Counted from the first letter of the stretch, positions 1 to 5,426 are shown. The stretch is 8,771 nt of DNA from Patescibacteria group bacterium (GCA_018609185.1 JAHCSD010000019.1:1-8771); one strand, 5' to 3'. Numbers and translations: made by a program. The notes: generated by a model from the sequence alone, not told the origin.

Positions 1-11
1 TCTTCCGATCT
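1..11. other. Illumina adapter remnant at contig edge
   Basis: The first 11 bases, TCTTCCGATCT, are identical to the last 11 bases of the standard Illumina adapter (ending CTCTTCCGATCT). An untrimmed adapter at the extreme end of an assembled contig is a common artefact, so these bases should not be read as genomic sequence. Chance identity is possible but unlikely for 11 of 11 bases exactly at the edge. Confidence 0.8.
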
Positions 12-69
12 GCAGAAGAGATTTTGTGAAGCGACACCAATACCCGAATCGCATTCGAATGATCCGAAT

Positions 70-103
70 GGAGGCTGAACCTCCATATGGAGGTTCAGCC
101 TCC
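70..103. repeat. 34-bp perfect palindrome upstream of rsmA
   Basis: The left arm GGAGGCTGAACCTCC (70-84) and right arm GGAGGTTCAGCCTCC (89-103) are exact reverse complements around ATAT, which is itself self-complementary, so all 34 positions are symmetric. As RNA it would form a 15-bp stem with a 4-nt loop. No T-tract follows, so it is not a standard terminator. An ATG at 87 lies in its centre, and each arm contains GGAGG. It may be a mobile palindromic element, an operator, or a leader hairpin upstream of rsmA; the function is unknown. Confidence 0.85.
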
Positions 104-128
104 CAAAATTGAATTCGTGTCACAAAAA

Positions 129-998
129 ATGGATCTCACATCAAAAAATGTAATTAAATCGTTGCTGGCAAAACACGACATCCGGCCCACCAAACGCCTG
201 GGGCAGAATTTCCTTATTTCAAAGACTGTCCTTCAAAAATTTGTTGAAGCAGCTGATATTTCAGAACATGACACTGTAGTCGAAGTGGGTCCGGGCATTG
301 GAACCATAACGCTTGAACTCGCAAAACGCGCAAAAAAAGTAATCGCGGTAGAAAAAGACCCCCATCTTGCAAAAATTCTAAGATCCACGCTAGCCAACCA
401 AAATGTTCGAGGTCCGACCTCGAACATTTTGGTAATAACCGAAGATATAAGAAAATTTGATCCAAAAGACTATACCCTAACCCCTAGCGGCTATACCCTT
501 ATAGGCAACTTGCCATTTTATTTGACGAATTTCTTAATTAGAAAATTCCTTGAATCAGGTACACCACCAAAAGACATGACGCTCATCGTGCAAAAAGAGG
601 TGGCTGCGCGCATATGCGCCTGTCCTCCTCGTATGAACCTTCTCGCGGTCTCGGTCAAATTTTACGGCGAACCAAAGTTAGTTTCACGAATACCAAAATC
701 CTCATTTTGGCCGCAACCGGAAGTCGACGGGGCTATCCTTCGGATAGCCACACGAAGTACCACGAATATCAACACGAAGTACCACGAAAATTTCTTTAAA
801 GTTGTACGAGCCGGCTTTGCGCACCCAAGAAAACTACTTGCAAGTAATCTTGCAAAAACGCTCAATATTGAAAAAGACAAGGTCAAGGCCTATCTTCTCG
901 AAATGGGTCTTGACAAAAACGCGAGAGCAGAAAACCTTTCGATAGAAAACTGGAAAAACTTGTACCAATTGCTTTCTCGATATGATATACTAAGCTAA
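129..998 (+). CDS. rsmA: 16S rRNA (adenine1518/1519-N6)-dimethyltransferase RsmA (KsgA)
   Basis: This enzyme transfers methyl groups from S-adenosylmethionine to two adjacent adenines near the 3' end of 16S rRNA during late 30S assembly in the cytoplasm. From the ATG at 129 it is 289 residues, normal for the family. Visible motifs are LGQNFL (about 25-30), the SAM-binding loop VVEVGPGIGT (50-59), acidic VEKD (74-77), the catalytic NLPFYLT (127-133), QKEVAARI (155-162) and SSFWPQPEVDGAILRI (191-206). An in-frame ATG at 87 would add 14 residues, but it sits inside a palindrome. MDLTSKNVIKSLL from 129 looks like a normal KsgA N-terminus, so 129 is preferred; neither start has a clear Shine-Dalgarno. 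A palindrome at 398-432 and a direct repeat at 750-788 lie inside the gene without breaking the frame. Its stop TAA overlaps the next ATG (TAATG). Confidence 0.95.
   Translation: MDLTSKNVIKSLLAKHDIRPTKRLGQNFLISKTVLQKFVEAADISEHDTVVEVGPGIGTITLELAKRAKKVIAVEKDPHLAKILRSTLANQNVRGPTSNILVITEDIRKFDPKDYTLTPSGYTLIGNLPFYLTNFLIRKFLESGTPPKDMTLIVQKEVAARICACPPRMNLLAVSVKFYGEPKLVSRIPKSSFWPQPEVDGAILRIATRSTTNINTKYHENFFKVVRAGFAHPRKLLASNLAKTLNIEKDKVKAYLLEMGLDKNARAENLSIENWKNLYQLLSRYDILS
398..432. repeat. 35-bp perfect palindrome inside rsmA
   Basis: The arm CCAAAATGTTCGAGGTC (398-414) is followed by a single C and then its exact reverse complement GACCTCGAACATTTTGG (416-432). It lies inside the rsmA reading frame and encodes roughly NQNVRGPTSNIL, between the acidic SAM-site strand (VEKD) and VITEDIRKFD. 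Most RsmA proteins go directly from the NV strand to the acidic D/E position, so these residues look like a short in-frame insertion. The form resembles protein-coding palindromic elements such as those of Rickettsia, but I see no sequence identity with them. Confidence 0.85.
731..749. repeat. Short hairpin in rsmA (8-bp stem, TTC loop)
   Basis: GGCTATCC (731-738), loop TTC (739-741) and GGATAGCC (742-749) form a perfect 8-bp stem. It encodes the conserved strand GAILRIA, so part of the symmetry may come from codon choice. It directly adjoins the direct repeat at 750-788, giving about 58 bases of unusual structure inside the gene. Confidence 0.5.
750..788. repeat. 17-bp direct repeat in rsmA
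   Basis: ACACGAAGTACCACGAA occurs at 750-766 and again at 772-788, an exact duplication with a 5-bp gap (22-bp period). The period is not a multiple of 3, so the two copies are read in different frames, giving RSTTNI and then NTKYHEN. It lies between the conserved EVDGAILRI strand and the FFKVVRAGFAHPRKLL helix, a loop of variable length in the RsmA family, where extra residues are tolerated. Confidence 0.8.
960..997 (+). promoter_or_regulatory. Candidate promoter at the end of rsmA
   Basis: A -10-like TATACT (986-991) lies exactly 6 nt before the ATG at 998, which would place the transcription start on or next to the A of the ATG (leaderless). An overlapping TATGAT (981-986) is a second possible -10. 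A weak -35-like TTGTAC is at 960-965, but its spacing is 15 bp to TATGAT or 20 bp to TATACT, neither ideal. The -10 element is plausible and the -35 is weak. It overlaps coding sequence, and the gene may also be co-transcribed with rsmA. Confidence 0.35.
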
Positions 999-1984
999 TG
1001 ACAAAAGGGAGTATAAAACCCGTATTACTCTCACTGGGAGGACTATTGACTGTCTTAGTCCTCTTTTTGTTTTCTTTTCAAGTGGCAGACGCACAAATGT
1101 CTTACGACCCGTTCAGACCCATTTCAAACAACCCGATATTCAAAATGGTGGTAAGCTATCTCGAGAAAAACTCTACCCTAAACGCAACGCTCACAACAAC
1201 TCTTTTCGGCACTCATGTCACGTGCGGAGGGGGGGACCAGACGAAGCTTAATCTTGGGCCCGTGATCGAGAACGTAACAAGCTGTAATGAGTGTGAACAA
1301 CTTGCAGCGTGCGCAGGACAAAAGAAAGGAGCCTCTAATGTGGGATATCTTTGGGATGCGCATACCAATGTATGCGGCTTGGGAATAGTGGTCACCGAAG
1401 CAGAAGCCAAATCCTGTGAAGACACCTGCCAAGGGGTGGATCCCGCAAAATTTGCGTTGGTAAAGGCTGATGCGGAAACAGCAACCTTCAATGCAAACAC
1501 GTTTTGGAATACCTTTCCGCTCACTACTGAACTTTTGCTTGCTGCAACCTATTACATGAGTGGGTGGGATCCTTTATTTGGAACTGGTTCGCACCCAACC
1601 GATATGTGCCCATCAAGCCAGGTAGCATTTGAAGGAAACACACTCTGCGGAAATCCCAAGCTCGAACAGATAATTCAAGATAAGTTTGGCAAAACTTGTG
1701 TAGAGATGCCGGTATCTGCAAAACCCGAAGGAGATTGCGGGGGAAGAATGGGGCTTGCGCAAATTTTCCCGATTGATTGGCACATCTGGTATAGCTCCAT
1801 TGCACTTGCCAATGGAGACCTGTCCGGTACTGATCAGTTTAATCCTTGGGATCAACGGGATAGTTTTGGAGCCGCAGCCGCGCTTTTATCTATCTTTCTT
1901 GACGAAAGTGAAGGAGACGAAAAATGCGCAATTGCGAAATATGTTCTGGGGAGCGGTACAAGCTGCGCCAATCTAGGTTTTTAG
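998..1984 (+). CDS. Secreted lytic transglycosylase-like (MltB-type) protein
   Basis: This 328-residue exported protein has a signal peptide (hydrophobic 9-28, probable cleavage after VADA at 32), a Cys-rich middle part (for example C96, C99, C105, C126, C140, C144) and a C-terminal transglycosylase-like fold. The family marks are GGRMGLAQIFPIDWHIW (248-264), matching the G-x-MG-x-AQFIPSTW signature of MltB-type enzymes, and NPWDQRDSFGAAAALLS (282-298), matching their NPW-x-x-RD motif. Such enzymes cleave peptidoglycan glycan strands. In these folds the catalytic Glu normally occupies the 'ES' position of the LLLA helix; here the segment reads LLLAATYYMSGWDP, with Met187 at that place, so the protein may be inactive or use another acid. 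It has 13 cysteines in all, suggesting disulfides. The start overlaps the rsmA stop, and the next gene begins 11 nt downstream. The fold is fairly sure and the activity is not. Confidence 0.7.
   Translation: MTKGSIKPVLLSLGGLLTVLVLFLFSFQVADAQMSYDPFRPISNNPIFKMVVSYLEKNSTLNATLTTTLFGTHVTCGGGDQTKLNLGPVIENVTSCNECEQLAACAGQKKGASNVGYLWDAHTNVCGLGIVVTEAEAKSCEDTCQGVDPAKFALVKADAETATFNANTFWNTFPLTTELLLAATYYMSGWDPLFGTGSHPTDMCPSSQVAFEGNTLCGNPKLEQIIQDKFGKTCVEMPVSAKPEGDCGGRMGLAQIFPIDWHIWYSSIALANGDLSGTDQFNPWDQRDSFGAAAALLSIFLDESEGDEKCAIAKYVLGSGTSCANLGF
1038..1079 (+). terminator. Terminator-like stem-loop within the signal-peptide codons
   Basis: GAGGACTA (1038-1045) pairs with TAGTCCTC (1056-1063) around a 10-nt loop and is followed at once by TTTTTGTTTTCTTTT (1064-1078). 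This has the form of a Rho-independent terminator, about 40 nt into the gene that follows rsmA. The T-run also encodes the hydrophobic LFLFSF segment, so it may be an accident of Leu/Phe codons. If functional, it would end or attenuate transcripts reading through from rsmA. Confidence 0.35.
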
Positions 1985-1995
1985 CCTAATACTAT

Positions 1996-2457
1996 ATGTT
2001 TTCTATTAGACATACGTTATTTTGGACCCTTATCCTCCTTATTCTTTTGGTGGTGGGTACCTCGGAAAAACTTCCGGGAGATTTGACGTTCCTGCGCATA
2101 AATGAGGCTCAGGCTGTTTGTACAATTGTAGGGGGTAATTGTACATGTGATTTCTTAAATAAATATTTTGGTGACTATACTTGGGCAGCTCAACAAATAG
2201 CGAGCCAGGAAAGCGCATGTTCTCCGAGTGCAGATAACGGATTTGCTGCCGGCCTTTTTCAAATTACGTACTGGGACAATGTCAGTAATCCAGGTAACCC
2301 GGTAACCTGGTGCGGAAAAACATACGGCTGGGGAGGATACGAGGCAACCCTTTCTTCAGACATCCCAACGTGTCAACAAGAACTAAAAAATCCTGACACC
2401 AACGCAATCGTTGCCGCTTCACGCAGCGGGGGAGGAGCATATTGGTGCCCCACCTGA
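1996..2457 (+). CDS. Secreted lysozyme-like/SLT protein, 5' part of a gene interrupted by TGA
   Basis: This stretch encodes 153 residues before TGA. The N-terminus is an export signal: a hydrophobic stretch (7-21), then a Pro/Leu-rich segment and a probable cleavage site after AQA (40). The mature part is a compact lysozyme-like transglycosylase domain, with catalytic-type Glu72 in IASQESACSP and the motif GLFQIT (86-91). The segment NAIVAASRSGGGAYWCP near the end matches the last helix of such domains. Its likely role is peptidoglycan cleavage outside the membrane. The frame stays open after TGA for 578 more codons and finishes the domain (SGASACGVCDP), so this is probably the front of one 731-codon gene rather than a complete small protein. 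It follows the previous gene by 11 nt. A near-perfect 21-bp palindrome lies at 2290-2310. Confidence 0.75.
   Translation: MFSIRHTLFWTLILLILLVVGTSEKLPGDLTFLRINEAQAVCTIVGGNCTCDFLNKYFGDYTWAAQQIASQESACSPSADNGFAAGLFQITYWDNVSNPGNPVTWCGKTYGWGGYEATLSSDIPTCQQELKNPDTNAIVAASRSGGGAYWCPT
2290..2310. repeat. 21-bp near-perfect palindrome in coding sequence
   Basis: CCAGGTAACC (2290-2299), a central C (2300) and GGTAACCTGG (2301-2310) form inverted arms that match at 9 of 10 positions, the exception being an A/A pair. It encodes NPGNPVTW in the first lysozyme-like domain. The one-base centre resembles the larger palindromes at 398-432 and 5386-5416, but codon coincidence is possible at this length. Confidence 0.5.
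2455..2457 (+). other. In-frame TGA interrupting an otherwise continuous gene
   Basis: The frame that opens at 1996 is open to 4191 except for this TGA. The residues around it, WCPT-stop-SGASACG, resemble WQPWSGSASACG at the end of the paralogous domain at the 3' end of the same frame. If TGA were TGG (Trp), it would restore the W-S-G motif. The next possible start codon in this frame is a TTG at 2632, 58 codons later, which would leave the intervening conserved sequence untranslated. The options are a single-base nonsense mutation, an assembly or sequencing error, or UGA readthrough. General recoding of UGA is not supported, since no other CDS here has an in-frame TGA. Confidence 0.8.
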
Positions 2458-2631
2458 AGCGGAGCTTCGGCTTGCGGCGTCTGTGATCCTGCACCAAATC
2501 CTAATTTCTGCCCGGTCAGTAAAATTCAAGGGACGAAAGTTAACGAGGCAAGCGGGACTACCTCTCTTGAGCTCAATCAACGTGTCTGGCTTGATTTCGG
2601 CAGCCCCCAAACAATTGACAACCCTTATTCT

Positions 2632-4191
2632 TTGAACACAACGGGGGCGGGAACACACACCACACGCGTTGAGGTACCTGCGTACTGGACGGTAAGATTC
2701 TCTCTCTGTAATTCTGACGACCCAGAATGCGGGGCTCCGGGCGATCCTCAAGGATACCACCCTCCTTGCGCAGGATTCGGATGTTCAAATCTAATCTTTG
2801 TTCCTGTCACGGACCGAGAAGACGCCAGATTCCCCGGGATAGCGTCGGTCACAGTTGATGTTCCCGATGGTGGCTTTGTTGACGTCTGGTGGCATTTTAT
2901 ACCCATACCCGCAGGCGGCGCTGAACCGCTTCCCACCCCGACAGAAGCCATCAACAAGGTTGAATCCTTAAAAATCGTCATGAAAAGTTTGCTTGATGGT
3001 GGGGTGTGCCCTGTTGAACCAGGACCGGGACCTGGTCCCGGAGGACCTATCCCCACACCTTGTCCGCCTGAAAGTAATGGGGCAGCAGCATTAATGAACT
3101 ATATCTCGAATACTTTCAATATACATTTCCAAGGAGCCTGGAAAGCAGGAGGCCTTTATGATGTCTGCCAGAAACTATACGAGACAAGCGGAACACGCTT
3201 TGATGACTTCTTTGTAAATGACTTGGACGGGGCTACGATCGCTACAAATGGAGGCGGAGGATTCTGTTCTGTATTTGGGAAGAACGTATCCTGCGATCCG
3301 AGCATGCTGCTCATCGGTTCTCGTGGAGAAATTTTCACCTTCACCATCTTCCATGAACTTGCTCATACACTTAAAGCACTAAATCCTGCGGCTGCCCGTG
3401 AAGATGACATAGGACCAATAGCGCGTTTTGAATACAACCTTCACCTGGGTGAAACCACTACCCCGTGGTTGTTTGACGAAACAAGGCACATTAGTAAATA
3501 CCCATATGGCTTGCATAATGGAACGTGCTCAATTGCATCCACTTGGCCGGTAGAAGAATACGCAGAAACCGTAGCTCACTACTTCCATCGCGGAACCGGA
3601 GAAATCATGCTTGCCGCTGGTGCATGTAGCGGAGGAGCAGCATTCAGACCATATGTAAACTCTAGCCATAAAGCACCGGAGCATTGTAATTTTATGGATG
3701 ATGTTGTGGGGGCATATAACCTGTCGTGTGCAGAAACTCTTGGAATATGGCAAGCCCATAGCAATGCGTGTGATGCCGCGGATCTCGGATCGTGCCAGGC
3801 ATCTACCATGCTCCAGTTCTTTGATACGCATGCTGTAGATGCGGTACAAATTTGCAGAGTAGAAAGCGGAGGAAACCCATTAGCCCTAAACGATAACTGT
3901 CTCACCGCCACTACAGCCGACTACAGTGTTGGCTTAATGCAAATAAATCTTCTCGGCCTCTGCCCGCTTGGCATAACCTGGACGAATGATTTTTCTAATC
4001 CTCAATGTACAATAATTAACCAGGCAGAACTCGATAAATGTAAAGAAAAATATGGATATGGTAACCCCTTATTAAATGTAGATTGGGCGAAAAAGAAAAG
4101 TGAGGGCAGAATCGCGTTTTCCGGACCCGATGCCAGATGGCAGCCATGGTCGGGATCCGCCTCTGCCTGTGGACTATATCCTCACCCATAA
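2632..4191 (+). CDS. Zinc-peptidase-like plus lysozyme-like protein, 3' part of the TGA-interrupted gene
   Basis: The frame is open from 2458. The first possible start codon is a poor TTG at 2632 (519 residues), so it is probably the continuation of the gene starting at 1996. Numbered from 2632, the parts are a beta-rich Cys-containing region (about 1-95), a Pro/Gly linker (129-146), a zincin-like domain (about 150-345) and a lysozyme-like domain (about 395-519). The zincin has HELAH (241-245), two probable zinc-binding His plus the catalytic Glu242, and a downstream EEYAET (308-313) that could give the third ligand. The last domain has catalytic-type Glu411 in RVESGGNP, SVGLMQINL (432-440) and WQPWSGSASACG (503-514). 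Neither terminus has its own export signal, which fits export through the signal peptide encoded at 1996. The predicted role is extracellular cleavage of peptidoglycan and protein; the substrates are unknown. The next gene starts 3 nt after the stop. Confidence 0.75.
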   Translation: MNTTGAGTHTTRVEVPAYWTVRFSLCNSDDPECGAPGDPQGYHPPCAGFGCSNLIFVPVTDREDARFPGIASVTVDVPDGGFVDVWWHFIPIPAGGAEPLPTPTEAINKVESLKIVMKSLLDGGVCPVEPGPGPGPGGPIPTPCPPESNGAAALMNYISNTFNIHFQGAWKAGGLYDVCQKLYETSGTRFDDFFVNDLDGATIATNGGGGFCSVFGKNVSCDPSMLLIGSRGEIFTFTIFHELAHTLKALNPAAAREDDIGPIARFEYNLHLGETTTPWLFDETRHISKYPYGLHNGTCSIASTWPVEEYAETVAHYFHRGTGEIMLAAGACSGGAAFRPYVNSSHKAPEHCNFMDDVVGAYNLSCAETLGIWQAHSNACDAADLGSCQASTMLQFFDTHAVDAVQICRVESGGNPLALNDNCLTATTADYSVGLMQINLLGLCPLGITWTNDFSNPQCTIINQAELDKCKEKYGYGNPLLNVDWAKKKSEGRIAFSGPDARWQPWSGSASACGLYPHP

Positions 4192-4194
4192 ACA

Positions 4195-5349
4195 ATGAAT
4201 AAAATCTATACAAAAATAAAAGAGTGGGGCGGAAAGGAAATCATGTTTCTTTTCATTGTTGCTATTGTGTTTTCGGCTCTTTTGATCGTCGAGAAAGAAA
4301 TCGAGACTGAAAAAACAGGCGTAAAGGCAGAACCCACATTTGTCGAGGGAACACTAGTAAAAGCGTCTGATGATCCTGCGGTATATGTCATAACGGGAGG
4401 GAAAAGAAAACATATCCCTAGTGTTCAAATTTTTGAATCTCGAGGATATGCGTGGAATAATATTAGAACGGTTTCTAGACAAGAACTTGAGGGTGTCCCG
4501 GAAATAAAGTTAATTAAGACAACGGGCGATCCAAGCCTCTACTATACTGATAACTCTCAGAAAAGAATCCTTAAGAGTGACGAAGTGTTCGCTTCATATG
4601 GGCTCTCCCGAGAAGATGCGTTCACGGTAGAACAAGAAGAAATTGACGCCTACCCCACTGCGCGCCTATTAAAACGCGCTGATGACGAAAAAGTGTTCTA
4701 TATCACAAATACAGGCACAAGCCGCCACATTCCTAGCGCACAAGTTTTTGAATCATATGGAAACAAGTGGTACAACATTGTTACCGTTACCCACGAAGAC
4801 CTGGTGGGCTATCCTATAAACAGCGCGATAAAGCTTAGGGACACAAATAAGGTATATTGGCTCGTTGCAGGAAAAACGACGACTAAAAAACACTGGGTTG
4901 CCAGTGCCGATGCATTTAATCGGCTGGGAATCCGGTGGGATCAAATCGCTCCCGTAAACAGCGTAGAGTTCAATACCTACCCAGAAGGAGACCCCATACG
5001 ATACGATGACATTATTGTGGAAACACCCACGGCACCATCGCTCTCAACGGATCAGCAAAAAATTCAAGATGCGCTTTCACGCGGGGTGGCGACCAACCCA
5101 CAAAGCGATATTTTATTAAAAGATTCTCCTGACTACCAGATTTTCTACATCATTAATTCAGATGTCTTCTTAATTTCAATTCTGAACAGCAACTTCTTTG
5201 GAATAAGAGTAACTGCCGAAAATGATCTATGGAATCTCCTTGGAGTAAGCTACACTACGCTTTGCGAGTTAAACGTGCAAATAACTACACCACGTTATGT
5301 AAACGCTTCGCTTGCAGGACAAGTTTATCCGGTTAGTACTTGTCCGTAA
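4195..5349 (+). CDS. Membrane-anchored tandem-repeat protein of unknown function
   Basis: This 384-residue protein has one N-terminal membrane segment (about 16-32, MFLFIVAIVFSALLIV) and an outer part made of repeated units. Four clear repeats cover about 52-103, 104-154, 157-207 and 211-264. Each carries a pattern like LVKASDDPAVYVITGGKRK, then (H)IPS-x-x-VFES-x-G, a short W or hydrophobic stretch, TV-x-x-x-E and YP. A degenerate fifth unit seems to occupy about 304-360, after a linker (270-300). I do not recognise a named function; similar beta-rich repeats occur in surface proteins of candidate-phyla bacteria, and a structural or binding role is an inference. It starts 3 nt after the previous stop. 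ATG 4195 has no Shine-Dalgarno, but an in-frame ATG at 4243 has GGAAAGGAAA (4231-4240) at good spacing and would begin right at the membrane segment, so the true start is uncertain. Confidence 0.8.
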   Translation: MNKIYTKIKEWGGKEIMFLFIVAIVFSALLIVEKEIETEKTGVKAEPTFVEGTLVKASDDPAVYVITGGKRKHIPSVQIFESRGYAWNNIRTVSRQELEGVPEIKLIKTTGDPSLYYTDNSQKRILKSDEVFASYGLSREDAFTVEQEEIDAYPTARLLKRADDEKVFYITNTGTSRHIPSAQVFESYGNKWYNIVTVTHEDLVGYPINSAIKLRDTNKVYWLVAGKTTTKKHWVASADAFNRLGIRWDQIAPVNSVEFNTYPEGDPIRYDDIIVETPTAPSLSTDQQKIQDALSRGVATNPQSDILLKDSPDYQIFYIINSDVFLISILNSNFFGIRVTAENDLWNLLGVSYTTLCELNVQITTPRYVNASLAGQVYPVSTCP

Positions 5350-5385
5350 ATTTCACCCAAAAACCGCCTGCAAAGCCAGTAAGTA

Positions 5386-5416
5386 CTGTTGATCAACATT
5401 AAATGTTGATCAACAG
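5386..5416. repeat. 31-bp perfect palindrome in the intergenic region
   Basis: CTGTTGATCAACATT (5386-5400), a central A (5401) and AATGTTGATCAACAG (5402-5416) are exact inverted arms. Each arm contains TGTTGATCAACA, itself a perfect 12-bp palindrome, so the unit occurs twice. No T-tract follows, which argues against a classic terminator. It ends 10 bp before a candidate -35 (5427), so it could be an operator for the downstream foldase gene, an mRNA 3'-end hairpin for the upstream genes, or a copy of a palindromic element. An outer ACCCAA (5355-5360) / TTGGGT (5422-5427) pair could extend the symmetry. Confidence 0.85.
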
Positions 5417-5426
5417 AGAAATTGGG

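Noticed and set aside
87..128. rsmA starting at ATG 87 (303 residues)
   Set aside because: The added 14 residues are mainly the translation of the palindrome arm and nearby sequence, while the ATG at 129 gives a normal family N-terminus. It is not fully excluded.
466..500. CTATACCCT direct repeat in rsmA (about 470-478 and 491-499)
   Set aside because: Only 9 bp are shared, encoding YTL twice in a loop; this is short enough to arise by chance.
2455..2457. Alternative genetic code (UGA read as Gly as in SR1/Gracilibacteria, or as Trp)
   Set aside because: Only one TGA occurs in frame in about 8.4 kb of coding sequence, while Gly and Trp use normal codons throughout; genome-wide recoding would give many.
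2455..2470. Selenocysteine insertion with a SECIS hairpin just after the TGA
   Set aside because: Only a weak 5-bp GAAGC/GCTTC stem overlaps the stop, the domain family has Trp and not Cys near this place, and no selenocysteine genes are visible.
2632..2634. TTG 2632 as the true start of an independent gene
   Set aside because: The 58 codons before it are in frame, complete the lysozyme domain and continue into the beta region; no export signal follows the TTG, although the product is clearly an extracellular type.
3025..3041. 17-bp palindrome CCGGGACC-T-GGTCCCGG
   Set aside because: It lies in Pro-Gly repeat codons of a linker, where CCN and GGN codons are naturally complementary, so the symmetry is probably incidental.
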